This document shows positions 44,597 to 53,798 of a stretch of DNA of 64,000 nt, in pieces (within the stretch, counting starts at the first letter, position 1; each line of letters begins with the position of its first letter). A program made the translations under genes and the position numbers. Origin of the DNA: Paraburkholderia sp. HP33-1 (GTDB taxonomy: Bacteria; Pseudomonadota; Gammaproteobacteria; Burkholderiales; Burkholderiaceae); assembly GCF_021390595.1 (NCBI RefSeq), contig NZ_JAJEJR010000002.1, positions 124,001 through 188,000 of the forward strand, written 5' to 3'. The notes beneath the pieces are model-generated. The model searched no databases. It was not told the origin of the DNA and saw only the letters and a program-made list of their open reading frames with translations.

Positions 44597-44918
44597 CGGA
44601 GCGAACGCTGGATGACGAAACGGTCTGATCAAATCGGGGCTCGATAAATCTGTTCGCCATCGAACACACGCCGTCGCGTCGATTGTCCATGATTGCCGGT
44701 CAACGCTCTTCCCCGAAACCCGTTGTCCGAGTGTCGCGATGACGAGCCCGGAGCGGTTTCGACGGGTGTCAACATGGGTTCACGCGTAACGCGCTATATT
44801 TAAAGTCTCACTGTGCTGGTGATTTTCAATCCCCGAGATTTTCCGGGCCCGTGTTGGACCGTTGCAGAGAGGCCTCGCTCGGGTCTTCCGCTTAACCACG
44901 ACTTCACAGGAAGGCAAT
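44597..44918. other. Intergenic region before the peroxiredoxin gene
   Basis: No gene was seen in these 322 bases. An AT-rich stretch near 44795-44805 (CGCTATATTTAAAG) is a possible -10 region for the peroxiredoxin, giving a leader of about 110 bases; the -35 element is not obvious. Confidence 0.4.
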
Positions 44919-45575
44919 ATGTCACTTCGTATCAATGACGTCGCACCCAACTTCACCGCTCGGACCACGCAAGGCACCATCGATTTCCACGACTGGATCG
45001 GCGACCAATGGGTGATCCTGTTTTCTCACCCGAAAGACTTCACGCCGGTCTGCACAACCGAACTGGGCTACATGGCGAAAATCGAGCCGGAGTTCGCCAA
45101 GCGCAATGCGAAGCTGATCGGGCTGTCGGTCGATCCGGTCGAAGACCACGAAAAATGGGCCGCGGACATCGAGGAGACGCAGGGCGCCGCCGTCAAGTAC
45201 CCGATGATCGGCGACACTGATCTCGCGGTCGCCAAGCTGTACAACATGCTGCCAGCTGATGCGGGCGAAACCAGCGAGGGCCGCACCGCGGCGACCAACG
45301 CGACCGTGCGCTCGGTTTTCATCATCGATCCCGACAAGAAGATCAAGCTGACGCTGACCTACCCGATGACCACCGGCCGCAACTTCGACGAAATCCTGCG
45401 CGTGCTCGATTCGATTCAATTGACGGCGAAATACAAGGTCGCGACGCCGGTCAACTGGAAGCAGGGCGAAGACGTGATCATCACGTCCGCTGTCAGCAAC
45501 GAAGAGGCGCAACAGGCGTTCCCCGGCTTCAAGACCATCAAACCGTATCTGCGCACCACCAAGCAGCCGGGCTGA
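44919..45575 (+). CDS. 1-Cys peroxiredoxin (Prx6/AhpC-TSA family)
   Basis: The product is 218 residues, typical of Prx6-like enzymes. The peroxidatic cysteine is C45 in DFTPVCTTELGYMAK, and it is the only cysteine in the protein, so it works by the 1-Cys mechanism with an external reductant. The C-terminal domain (TPVNWKQGEDVIITSAVSNEEA) is characteristic of the Prx6 branch. It removes H2O2, alkyl hydroperoxides or peroxynitrite in the cytoplasm. AGGAAGG precedes the ATG and a strong terminator follows at 45582. Confidence 0.95.
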   Translation: MSLRINDVAPNFTARTTQGTIDFHDWIGDQWVILFSHPKDFTPVCTTELGYMAKIEPEFAKRNAKLIGLSVDPVEDHEKWAADIEETQGAAVKYPMIGDTDLAVAKLYNMLPADAGETSEGRTAATNATVRSVFIIDPDKKIKLTLTYPMTTGRNFDEILRVLDSIQLTAKYKVATPVNWKQGEDVIITSAVSNEEAQQAFPGFKTIKPYLRTTKQPG

Positions 45576-45581
45576 AATCAG

Positions 45582-45616
45582 GGCACGACGGCCGCTAGCG
45601 GGCCGTCGTGCCTTTT
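45582..45616 (+). terminator. Strong rho-independent terminator after the peroxiredoxin gene
   Basis: A perfect 12-bp stem pairs GGCACGACGGCC (45582-45593) with GGCCGTCGTGCC (45601-45612) around a seven-base loop, followed by TTTTGTT. It isolates the peroxiredoxin transcript from the metallo-hydrolase that starts 18 bases on. Confidence 0.93.
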
Positions 45617-45633
45617 GTTCTTAAGGGATGCAG

Positions 45634-46701
45634 ATGATTTTTCGCCAACTGTTCGATCCGGTTTCGTCGACCTATACGTACCTGCTTGGCGACAGTGGCG
45701 AGGCGCTGCTGATCGACCCCGTCTACGAGCAGGTACCGCGTGATCAGGCGCTGCTGCGCGAGCTGGGCCTGTGGCTGCTAGTGACGCTCGATACCCACGT
45801 GCACGCCGACCACGTGACCGGCGCCTGGCGCATGCGTCAGCGTTGCGGCAGCGAGATCGCGCTTGCCGCGGTCGTCGAAGCGAAAGGTGTGACGCGGCCA
45901 TTGCGGCATGGGGATCGGATCGACTTCGGCACGCGTCATCTGACCGTGCGCGCAACACCTGGTCACACGAACGGCTGCCTGACCTACGTGCTCGACGATC
46001 AAAGCATGGCCTTCACCGGCGACAGCCTGCTGATTCGTGGCTGTGGCCGCACTGATTTCCAGCAAGGCAGTCCGCAGCAGCTGTTCGCGTCCGTGCGCGA
46101 GCAGATTTTGTCGCTGCCGGACAACTGTCTGCTTTATCCCGCGCACGACTATCGCGGCATCACGGTGACGAGCGTGGTCGAAGAGCGGCGCTTCAATCCA
46201 CGCCTGGGCGGCGACGTCGACATCGGCGATTTCACCGGGCATATGAATAACCTGAATTTGCCGCATCCGAAGCTGATGGCGGTGGCGGTGCCCGCTAACC
46301 TGCGTTGCGGCCAGCCGGAAGGCGGCGCCGAAGTGGCGACGGAAACAGCGGATTGGGCGCCATTGACGTTGCGCTTTAGCGGCGTATGGGAAATCGAGCC
46401 GATGGCGCTGCTCGAGCATGGCGCGGCGTTTCAGATCGTCGATGTGCGGGAGGCGCCGGAGTTCATCGATCGTTTGGGTCATCTGCCGGGCGCCAAACTG
46501 GTGCCGCTTTCGCAATTGACAGCGCGGCTCGAAGAACTGGATCGCGAGCGGCCGGTGGTCGCGGTGTGCCGCTCCGGCGTGCGCTCGGCGCAGGCGAGCG
46601 TGTTGCTGACGAAGGCGGGATTCGGCAAGGTCGCGAATCTTGCCGGCGGGATGCTGCGGTGGAGGACGGAGGGGTTGCCGGTGGCGTCGGATAGTGTTTG
46701 A
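45634..46701 (+). CDS. MBL-fold hydrolase with C-terminal rhodanese domain (persulfide dioxygenase-like)
   Basis: The product is 355 residues from the ATG at 45634, which fits the AAGGG ribosome site better than the ATG two codons earlier. Residues 1-230 are an ETHE1/glyoxalase II-type metallo-beta-lactamase fold with THVHADH, TPGHTNGCL, FTGDSLLIRGCGRTDF and PAHDYRG metal ligands. Residues 250-350 are a rhodanese domain with active-site Cys in VVAVCRSGVRSAQA. Such fusions oxidise glutathione persulfide and transfer sulfur, and are found in sulfide detoxification. It follows the peroxiredoxin, which suggests a redox-defence neighbourhood. Confidence 0.9.
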   Translation: MIFRQLFDPVSSTYTYLLGDSGEALLIDPVYEQVPRDQALLRELGLWLLVTLDTHVHADHVTGAWRMRQRCGSEIALAAVVEAKGVTRPLRHGDRIDFGTRHLTVRATPGHTNGCLTYVLDDQSMAFTGDSLLIRGCGRTDFQQGSPQQLFASVREQILSLPDNCLLYPAHDYRGITVTSVVEERRFNPRLGGDVDIGDFTGHMNNLNLPHPKLMAVAVPANLRCGQPEGGAEVATETADWAPLTLRFSGVWEIEPMALLEHGAAFQIVDVREAPEFIDRLGHLPGAKLVPLSQLTARLEELDRERPVVAVCRSGVRSAQASVLLTKAGFGKVANLAGGMLRWRTEGLPVASDSV

Positions 46702-46734
46702 GGGAATCGACGCTACCGGAAACGGCCCCCGAGT

Positions 46735-47781
46735 TCAGCCTCGGCCACGGCCCAGGAAGGCGCCAGCCTTCGAATAACCGGCACTGCCGTGCGCCGACCG
46801 CGTAACCAGCCAAATCCCCGCGCAAACGAACACCAGCGCGATGAGATTCTTTAATTCCATGATGTTCTCATTCAGACATATGGCCGAGAGCACGGTGCCG
46901 AACACGGGCACCAGGAAATTGAAAACGGTGACTTTGCCAACCTGGTTATATTTCAGCAGAAGACTCCACAACGTAAATGCGACTGCGGACAGCAATGCCA
47001 GATAGGCGAGCAAGGCCATCGATCCGAGCGTGAATGAGTGCAGCGAACCACCGGCGGCGAAACCGGCCGCAAGCAGAACGGCGCCGCCAAACCCAAGTTG
47101 ATAACCCGTCATGACCATGACGTCCATGCTCTGCGAAATGCGCTTTCCGTAAATCGACGCGGCAGAGAGCGCGAACGCGGCAATCACGATAAAGCCTTCG
47201 CCGAGCAAGGTGAACGCAAATTCAAACAGGCCGTCGCCGAAATTCACGACCATGACGCCGACGAATCCCAGCAGGCAGCCAAGCGCCTTGCGGGGCGAAA
47301 CTTTGTCGTTCTTATAGATGAAATGGGCAAGCAGCACGCTGAAGAAGGTCGTCGTCGAGTTCAGGATTGAACCGCGAACGCCGCTCGTGTAGGCGAGACC
47401 GACATAGAAGAATACGTATTGAATAGCTGTTTGCGAGAAGCCCAATAGCATCAGATGACCGCTGTTGCGGCGATTCAAATCGAAAACAGGCTTTTTCGAC
47501 AAGGCAGCGAGTATCAACAGCAAAAGTCCCGCGAGCACGAACCGGTAGCCCGCGAAGATCAGCTTTGAAGGAATATCGTTTTGCTTGATTCCGAGTAAAG
47601 CGTAGCCGATTTTAATTGACGGGTACGAACTGCCCCAAAGCAGGCAGCATACGGTCGCTACGAGGACGAGCACTTTCGGTTGGGTGAAAAATCGCGCGGA
47701 ATCGCGCAATCCGATTGTTGCTGAAGGCACGGACATATTTCGAGTGATGTTGTCTTTGTGCACTGTGTGGGCAGTCCACAT
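46735..47781 (-). CDS. DMT-superfamily (EamA) transporter
   Basis: The product is up to 348 residues with about ten membrane helices in two EamA halves. The first half starts CCLLWGSSYPSIKIGYALLG and the second contains SAASIYGKRISQSMDVMVMTGYQLGFGG. Members export amino acids, nucleotide-sugar-like metabolites or drugs. Two starts are possible, ATG 47781 and ATG 47736 (MSVPSATIGL); neither has a clear ribosome site. By eye the gene and its upstream region are richer in A+T than the neighbours, which may indicate a different origin. Substrate unknown. Confidence 0.85.
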   Translation of the reverse strand: MWTAHTVHKDNITRNMSVPSATIGLRDSARFFTQPKVLVLVATVCCLLWGSSYPSIKIGYALLGIKQNDIPSKLIFAGYRFVLAGLLLLILAALSKKPVFDLNRRNSGHLMLLGFSQTAIQYVFFYVGLAYTSGVRGSILNSTTTFFSVLLAHFIYKNDKVSPRKALGCLLGFVGVMVVNFGDGLFEFAFTLLGEGFIVIAAFALSAASIYGKRISQSMDVMVMTGYQLGFGGAVLLAAGFAAGGSLHSFTLGSMALLAYLALLSAVAFTLWSLLLKYNQVGKVTVFNFLVPVFGTVLSAICLNENIMELKNLIALVFVCAGIWLVTRSAHGSAGYSKAGAFLGRGRG

Positions 47782-48208
47782 GAGTGCTTTTTTATTGCCG
47801 TATTGCTTTTCTGCTTTTCAGTGATACCAAGTGAAGGCTTTGCGAAATTATACGCAAATGCAATTGTAATGTCAGGCGGCAGTCAATAACACCCATCGGC
47901 CATCGAACGGGAATGCCACGGGCGACCGGACGTTACGCCGGCTGCTATGTCCGCATCACTGTGTCGGGCGATCTTCCGACCATACGCTGGCGAGTGGTGC
48001 GCACCTTCACACCTGCGGCGCAGGCACCCGTGGGTTCAATCATTCTGCGCCAATCCCGTTCGCACCGGGTACCTTCCCGTCGTTCATCCCTGAGCCAGGT
48101 GTCGCGTCGCGGCAGTACCCTGTCGGCTGACTGCACCGACTGTCGATCCGCACGCGACCCGTTCGTCGTATGGATGGACCGATTGGGTTCATCGATCTGG
48201 AGCACATC
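47782..48208. other. Divergent intergenic region
   Basis: The 427 bases between the DMT transporter and the RibD-like gene hold an AT-rich stretch near 47785-47870 that probably carries the transporter promoter. The ribosome site of the downstream gene (GGAG) is at the right end. I saw no gene or repeat. Confidence 0.5.
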
Positions 48209-48826
48209 ATGCGCAAGCACATCGTTTCCATGTTCCTCAGCCTGGATGGCGTCACTCAATCCCCGGGCGGGCCTAAGGAAGATACCAGTGACAATTTTCA
48301 CCTGGGCGGCTGGATCGTCCCTTACGCCGACGAAGCCATTTCCGAAAATGTGCGTGACCTGCTCGCGCAGCCGTTCGAGTTGCTGCTAGGGCGTTGCACG
48401 TACGACATATTCGCGTCTTATTGGCCGCATGTGCCGGCAGATTCAGGCAGCCGCGGCATCGCTGACCGGTTCAACCACGTCGCCAAGCACGTGGCCACGC
48501 ATCGATCCGATACGCTTGCCTGGCACAACAGTCATGCGCTGAAGGGCGAGCTCGCCGATGCAATACGCGCGTTAAAACGTCAGGACGGTGCCGATCTATT
48601 GACGTTCGGCAGTGGCGACATGGTGCGTCAATTGCTCGCGGCGGGTCTCGTGGATGAACTCCGGCTTCTGATTTACCCCGTCATACTTGGGCACGGCAAG
48701 CGTCTGTTCGGTGACGATGCACTGGCGTCCGCCTTCACACTGGCACACGCGCGGAGCACACCCGGTGGCGTGCTGATCACCCGCTACACGCGCGACGGCG
48801 AGGTGCGCACAGGAGCGTTCGAGTAA
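48209..48826 (+). CDS. Dihydrofolate reductase-like (RibD C-terminal domain) protein
   Basis: The product is 205 residues: MRKHIVSMFLSLDGVTQSPGGP, then FELLLGRCTYDIFASYWPHV and LLTFGSGDMVRQLLAAGLVDELRLLIYPVILGHGKRLF. This is the RibD-C/DHFR-like fold seen in many YyaP/YwjB-type proteins, which bind NADPH; their substrates are mostly unknown. GGAG lies seven bases before the ATG at 48209. It converges on a LysR gene 63 bases away. Confidence 0.88.
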   Translation: MRKHIVSMFLSLDGVTQSPGGPKEDTSDNFHLGGWIVPYADEAISENVRDLLAQPFELLLGRCTYDIFASYWPHVPADSGSRGIADRFNHVAKHVATHRSDTLAWHNSHALKGELADAIRALKRQDGADLLTFGSGDMVRQLLAAGLVDELRLLIYPVILGHGKRLFGDDALASAFTLAHARSTPGGVLITRYTRDGEVRTGAFE

Positions 48827-48889
48827 GTCGAATCGCACGCGATGCGCACGATGCGCGCGAAGCTTCGAATCGACGTCTTCGAGCAAGGA

Positions 48890-49858
48890 CTATTTTTTTC
48901 GCACGTCTTTCGTCCGCCGGCCACTCGTCACCGTGTCCGCAAACAGATCGATCACCACCTCGCGCAGCCAGCGGTTGCCTTCGTCGTGCTGGACCCGCTC
49001 GTGCCAGAGCAAATGAATCGGTGCGGCGGGCAGCGTCATCGGCAACGCGCGCATGCTGAGCGAGAACGGCGTGGCCAATTCGAGAGCGAGGCGCTCCGGC
49101 ACCGTGGCGATCAGATCGGTACGTTGCAGGATGTAGCCCACGCTCATGAAGTGCGGTACCGTCAGCCGCACCTGACGCCGCACGCCGCGCCGCTTCAGCC
49201 ACTCATCCACCTGACCGTGGCCGGTGCCGGCCGACACCACTACCAGATGCTCGGCCCCACGCCACGCAGGAAGCGTCAACGCCGCGTCTTCGAGCGGATG
49301 ACCGCGTCTGAACAGACACACGTATCGCTGATCAAACAGGCGCCGTTGATAGAAACCACCCTTTAACTGCGGTAGCAAACCGATCGCCAGATCGACGCGG
49401 CCGTCAGCCATCTCGTTGCTCAGATTGACGCTCGTATTGCGGACCGTATTCAGTGCAACACCAGGCGCGATGCGTGACAATCGTTCGATCAGCGCGGGCA
49501 GAAACACGACTTCGCCGATATCGGTCATACCGATCGTCATCGTTCGCATCGCCCGTAGCGGATCGAAGCCCGTCACCGGATTGAGCGCGGCGTGCAAGGT
49601 GGCGAGCGCCTGCGAGACCGGCTCCGCAAGACGTAGCGCGAACGGCGTCGGAACGACGCCGCCCGGCGCGCGCACGAACAGCGGATCACCCAGTAGGCGG
49701 CGTAGCTTCGCGAGCGCATTGCTGACGCCCGGCTGGCTCATGTTCATCTGCTCGGCGACGCTTGCCACACGCCGCTCCTGCATCAACCGCTGGAAGAGCA
49801 GCAGCAGATTGAGGTCGAGATCGTTCAGTTCCATGACTTCGGCATGACTTGAGTTCAT
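48890..49858 (-). CDS. LysR-family regulator (NahR/NodD-like subgroup)
   Basis: The product is 322 residues. The winged helix lies at residues 10-70 (LNLLLLFQRLMQERRVASVAEQMNMSQPGVSNALAKLRRLLGDPLFVR), a form typical of the NahR/NodD/LinR subgroup (LDLNLL...F..L...RSVT.AA), and the effector domain follows. NahR members respond to salicylate-like aromatics. It is divergent from a salicylate-hydroxylase-like monooxygenase, with a textbook LysR dyad in between. Activation of that gene by an aromatic inducer is the likely role. Confidence 0.9.
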   Translation of the reverse strand: MNSSHAEVMELNDLDLNLLLLFQRLMQERRVASVAEQMNMSQPGVSNALAKLRRLLGDPLFVRAPGGVVPTPFALRLAEPVSQALATLHAALNPVTGFDPLRAMRTMTIGMTDIGEVVFLPALIERLSRIAPGVALNTVRNTSVNLSNEMADGRVDLAIGLLPQLKGGFYQRRLFDQRYVCLFRRGHPLEDAALTLPAWRGAEHLVVVSAGTGHGQVDEWLKRRGVRRQVRLTVPHFMSVGYILQRTDLIATVPERLALELATPFSLSMRALPMTLPAAPIHLLWHERVQHDEGNRWLREVVIDLFADTVTSGRRTKDVRKK

Positions 49859-49884
49859 TCCTTTCAGTGATGATGGAGATTCAT

Positions 49885-49905
49885 TTCATCTTATTGAGCA
49901 ATGAA
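49885..49905. promoter_or_regulatory. LysR-type operator (TTCAT-N11-ATGAA)
   Basis: TTCAT at 49885-49889 and ATGAA at 49901-49905 are separated by exactly 11 bases, the T-N11-A dyad recognised by LysR regulators. It lies 27 bases before the LysR start codon and 103 before the hydroxylase ATG, in the shared control region. Confidence 0.7.
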
Positions 49906-50007
49906 GGTCCAGTGCTGAAAATACCGATACGGTATCCGCATGCAACGCGCCGAGCGCGCGTGCCTCCGCGACCCGAATCGATAAACCTGCATATCGGAGA
50001 CACACTC

Positions 50008-51225
50008 ATGAGTGGGATGGATCTAAGGATCGCGATCGTCGGCGCCGGCATCGGCGGCCTTACGCTGGCGCTCGCACTGCGCGAACATGGCATCGATGCG
50101 CAACTCTACGAGCAGACCGAGGAGTTGCGCGAGGTGGGCGCGGCCGTCGCGCTGTCGGCCAACGCGACGCGCTTTTATGAGCGCATGGGACTGCGTTCCG
50201 CGTTTGAAAACGTGTGCGCTGAAGTACCCGGGCTCATCTATCGTGACGGACGCAGCGGTGCCGTCATTGGACATCATCGCGGCACGCCCAGCTATCGCGA
50301 GCAGTTCGCCGGTTCGTACTGGGGCGTTCATCGCGCCGATCTGCAGGCGGTGCTGTCGAAGGCGGTCGGTCTCGAGCGCATCAAGCTCAGTCATCGGCTG
50401 GTCGATCTCGTGCAGCATCCCGATCGCGTGAGTCTCGCGTTCGACAACGGTCAGCGCGTCGATGCCGATCTCGTGATCGGTGCCGACGGCGCACGCTCGA
50501 TCACGCGACGCTGGATGCTCGGCTACGACGACGTGCTGTATTCAGGTTGCTCGGGCTTTCGTGGCGTGGTACCAGCCGGGCGCATGGACCTGCTGCCTGA
50601 TCCGGAGACGATCCAGTTCTGGGTCGGACCCGGCGGCCATCTGCTGCACTATCCGATCGGCGACAAGGGCGATCAGAACTTCCTGCTGGTCGAGCGTCAT
50701 CCGTCGCCGTGGCCGTCACGCGACTGGGTCATGCCGTCCAGCGAAGGCGAGCAACTGCGCCTGTTCAAGGACTGGCATCCGGCCGTCGTGCAGATGATCA
50801 CGGCCGTGCCGATCAGTCAGCGCTGGGGCCTGTTCCACCGTCCTCCGCTCGGCCGCTGGAGCAAGGGTCGCGTGACGCTGATCGGCGATGCAGCGCATGC
50901 GCTCGTGCCGCATCACGGCCAGGGCGCCAACCAGTCGATCGAGGATGCCGTGGTGCTGGCCGCACAGCTGGCCAAGGCCGGCCCGGGCAATTGGCGCGAG
51001 GCGCAGGAAGCCTACGAGCGTCTGCGCCGGGGCCGCACGCGCAAGGTGCAGTACGCGTCGATCTCCACCGCGGACGTGCTGCATCTGCCGGACGGGCCGG
51101 CCGCGCAGGAACGCAACGCGCGGCTCGGTGCGCGCGATAGCATGCTGCATCACCTCGACTGGATTCACGATTTCGACGCGCTGGCGCAGGAGCCGAGCGA
51201 GCGGCAGGGGGGCACGTGGCTTTGA
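50008..51225 (+). CDS. FAD-dependent aromatic monooxygenase (salicylate/3-hydroxybenzoate hydroxylase-like)
   Basis: The product is 405 residues from the ATG at 50008 (GGAG upstream). The group A flavin hydroxylase motifs are complete: GAGIGGL at residues 12-18, VIGADGARS (the DG motif) and GDAAHALVPHHGQGANQSIEDA. It would insert one oxygen into a phenolic acid using NAD(P)H. The overall pattern is closest to salicylate 1-hydroxylase or 3-hydroxybenzoate 6-hydroxylase; the exact substrate is not settled. A NahR-like regulator is divergent, consistent with aromatic-induced expression. No ring-cleavage genes are adjacent. Confidence 0.88.
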   Translation: MSGMDLRIAIVGAGIGGLTLALALREHGIDAQLYEQTEELREVGAAVALSANATRFYERMGLRSAFENVCAEVPGLIYRDGRSGAVIGHHRGTPSYREQFAGSYWGVHRADLQAVLSKAVGLERIKLSHRLVDLVQHPDRVSLAFDNGQRVDADLVIGADGARSITRRWMLGYDDVLYSGCSGFRGVVPAGRMDLLPDPETIQFWVGPGGHLLHYPIGDKGDQNFLLVERHPSPWPSRDWVMPSSEGEQLRLFKDWHPAVVQMITAVPISQRWGLFHRPPLGRWSKGRVTLIGDAAHALVPHHGQGANQSIEDAVVLAAQLAKAGPGNWREAQEAYERLRRGRTRKVQYASISTADVLHLPDGPAAQERNARLGARDSMLHHLDWIHDFDALAQEPSERQGGTWL

Positions 51226-51414
51226 GCCTTCCTTTGGGACGGCGGTAGGAGTGCGGTTCGCCGTACGTTTACGCCGGGCAGGCAAGCGGTGACGAACGGA
51301 GCCAACTGCAGATGCGTAGCGGCGGCGAGCGGCGACCTGATCGGTGAGTAATCGAGCTGGGCCTCTTCCGAACCACCGCCCCACGCGGTGCATCGTGCCG
51401 CGCAATTGTGTAGG

Positions 51415-52389
51415 TCACCCGTCGAGTTCATTCAGGAAGGAGAGTAACAACCGGTTCACTTCCCGGGCGCGCTCGCGCTGCAGCCAATGGCCCGCGCCTT
51501 CGAGCACGTGAGCACCGCGCAACCCCGGCAGCACTTGCGGCAACGCGGCAACGCGCTGCTGCATGCCTGGAAACCTGAGTACATCGTCGCGCGACCCGCC
51601 GATGAAGAGCGATGGCTGACGAATCGGGCAACCATACCAGGGGGCGAGCAATTCCGCGTTCCTGCGGATCGCGCGGTACCAGTTCAATCCGCCACGGAAG
51701 CCGGTGCGTCGGAACTCCCCGACGACATATTCGAGGTCGTCCTGAAGAAGCCAATCCGGCAATATGTCGGGGTCCACCGTGTTGTCGAGGAGGCCGGCGC
51801 CCGGCGTGAGGATGCCGGCCACCATGCGGCCCGGGCCGTCGCCCGACATGCTGAACGTGACGCGGCGCATGGTCGCTGCGACATCGGCCTGAAGCTCCTC
51901 CTCAGCCACACCCTCCTGCTGGAAGTACTGCATGTAGAAGGTCGTCACGCCCTGCTGCTCGAGTGCCGTCAGCAAGTCGACCTTCGCAGGCGGGACATAG
52001 GGTACGCTCAGGCCGACGACGGCGCGGAAGACATCGGGCCGTAGCAGCGCACTGCTCCAGGCTGCGGGCGCTCCCCAGTCGTGGCCCACGATCACCGCCG
52101 AACCGGCACCGAGTACCCTGACCAGTTCCACGATGTCGCCTGCGTGGTGCAGCATCGTGTACTGTGCAGGGTCGGCCGGCGCGTCGGTACCGCCGTAGCC
52201 GCGCATGTCCGGCGCAGCGGCGCGGTAGCCCGCGTCGGCGACCGCAGCCATTTGCGCGCGCCAGGATACCCACGACTCCGGAAATCCGTGGCAAAACACC
52301 ACGAGCGGCCCAGCGCCTTGCAGCGCGACGCGCATGCGGATGGCGCCGACCTGCAGCGTTTCGAGCTGCACCTCGCGGGGGGCGCTCAC
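51415..52389 (-). CDS. Epoxide hydrolase-like alpha/beta hydrolase
   Basis: The product is 324 residues. The oxyanion segment HGFPESW is at 34-40, the nucleophile D104 is in GHDWGAPAAW, and RGYGGTDAP is the cap-proximal loop. This set (HGFPE.W, GHDWG) marks soluble epoxide hydrolases, though some relatives are haloalkane dehalogenases or esterases. I used the GTG at 52389, which has GGAGG upstream and overlaps the stop of the flavoprotein gene (GTGA); the longer frame to 52725 is antisense-type shadow. Coupling suggests that an epoxide or ester made by the flavoprotein is its substrate, which is inference. Confidence 0.88.
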   Translation of the reverse strand: MSAPREVQLETLQVGAIRMRVALQGAGPLVVFCHGFPESWVSWRAQMAAVADAGYRAAAPDMRGYGGTDAPADPAQYTMLHHAGDIVELVRVLGAGSAVIVGHDWGAPAAWSSALLRPDVFRAVVGLSVPYVPPAKVDLLTALEQQGVTTFYMQYFQQEGVAEEELQADVAATMRRVTFSMSGDGPGRMVAGILTPGAGLLDNTVDPDILPDWLLQDDLEYVVGEFRRTGFRGGLNWYRAIRRNAELLAPWYGCPIRQPSLFIGGSRDDVLRFPGMQQRVAALPQVLPGLRGAHVLEGAGHWLQRERAREVNRLLLSFLNELDG

Positions 52390-53798
52390 GCTGCCTCCGC
52401 TGCCGCCAGCAATTGCGGAATGCGCTGTGCCGCATCGAAGGCTTTGGCTCCGACGGCCTTGAGAAGATCCTGCACGGCAGGGTCCACCTCCACGCCTTTG
52501 AGAACCACAACCTGCCCGTTGAGGCGGCACTGCCTGAGCCAAGCGCTCAGGTCGGGGTTCTGCTGCCAGCGCGCTGCATTGGCGAGAGTCGGCAGCCACA
52601 TACGTAGGTAATCGATCGGCAGTTCGGGCACGGGCACGGGCATGCACATCGCGTTCTGTTCCTGCGGATTCTCCAGGTGCGCTTCGACCCAGGCGATCAC
52701 GCTGCCTGAAAAGAGCGGCTGGCACCAGCGGACCATCAGGAGGTTGATCGCCTCATCCTGGAACACCGGCACGCCCGGCGCCGGCTGGATCGCGCAGGCA
52801 GTGCAGTCGATGTACAGCGTGTCAGGATCGGCGGCGAGTTCACCTTTCTCCAGTACGATGCGCGTCGGCTCGATCGCGCGCACGCGGCCGAGCCGAACGA
52901 TCTCACCGACCTTGCGCAATTGGGCCATCTCGCCGCGCGAAACGAGTGCGCAGCGGTAGGTCGTGGGCTCGATGGCAGGGTCGATCCGCATCAGCGCGCC
53001 GCCCGCTTCGAGTTGCCGGAACAGGTCGGGGACGTCGCGTGCGTCGCGGATCGCATCGAATTGCACCACGTTGTTCTCGAAATAGCGCCGCCAGCCGGTC
53101 GGGCCGGGCTGCATGTTGGCCCGGTCCATCACCCAGGCGTCGCGCGGCATGATCCAGCGGATGCGCTCGTGCGGTACACCGTTCTCGATCAGCCAGATGC
53201 ACGCGTCCATGCCGGTCTTGCCGGAGCCGACGACGGTATAGCACGAGTAAGGCCGCGTAACCTTCGGCAGCCCGTTGCAAGGAATGCATTGCACGCCCGC
53301 GGCCACGCTGTATTTTGGCGGGTGAGTGGACGGCACCTCAGTTTTCGCATGCGTGGCATTCACCCATTTGCGCCGCGCGTGCACCTCATGCTCGGCGCCG
53401 GTCAGCAGCGAGCGGAAGCGGTGTGTGCGGCCGTCGCTCGCGAAGTGATCGCATTTCGGGAACCACTGCACGCGGCCAGAGGGAATGAAGCGCTGTTTCA
53501 TCACCTGCTCGAAATGCGTGAGCACCTCGGCTCCCGAGGAAAGACCAAGCATTCCTTCGTTGAAGCCCGTTGCTTCATGCGACCAGTCACTCAGTTCGCG
53601 CGATGCCACGCCATACCAGGCGGACGGCTGGTGCAGCCGCACGTACGGATAGGTGTCGTTCCAATGGCCACCGGGACGGTGGTGGCGATCCACCATCACG
53701 ACTCGCGCATCTGGCGACTCGGTGAGCAACGTGTCGACGAATGCCATGGCAGTGGCGCCCGTCCCTGTCACGAAGTAGTCGGACTCGATCCATGCCAT
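52386..53798 (-). CDS. FAD/NAD(P)-binding oxidoreductase (flavin monooxygenase-like)
   Basis: The product is 470 residues. A nucleotide loop (FVTGTGATAMAFVDTLL) opens the protein, followed by the flavin-associated segment VVMVDRHHRPGGHWNDTYPYVRLHQPS, which resembles the start of FMO/BVMO-type enzymes, and a second loop VVGSGKTGMDACIWLIE. The full BVMO fingerprint FXGXXXHXXXWP is not present. Such proteins hydroxylate or oxygenate small molecules. It is translationally coupled to the epoxide hydrolase gene. The reaction cannot be specified from sequence. Confidence 0.8.
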   Translation of the reverse strand: MAWIESDYFVTGTGATAMAFVDTLLTESPDARVVMVDRHHRPGGHWNDTYPYVRLHQPSAWYGVASRELSDWSHEATGFNEGMLGLSSGAEVLTHFEQVMKQRFIPSGRVQWFPKCDHFASDGRTHRFRSLLTGAEHEVHARRKWVNATHAKTEVPSTHPPKYSVAAGVQCIPCNGLPKVTRPYSCYTVVGSGKTGMDACIWLIENGVPHERIRWIMPRDAWVMDRANMQPGPTGWRRYFENNVVQFDAIRDARDVPDLFRQLEAGGALMRIDPAIEPTTYRCALVSRGEMAQLRKVGEIVRLGRVRAIEPTRIVLEKGELAADPDTLYIDCTACAIQPAPGVPVFQDEAINLLMVRWCQPLFSGSVIAWVEAHLENPQEQNAMCMPVPVPELPIDYLRMWLPTLANAARWQQNPDLSAWLRQCRLNGQVVVLKGVEVDPAVQDLLKAVGAKAFDAAQRIPQLLAAAEAA

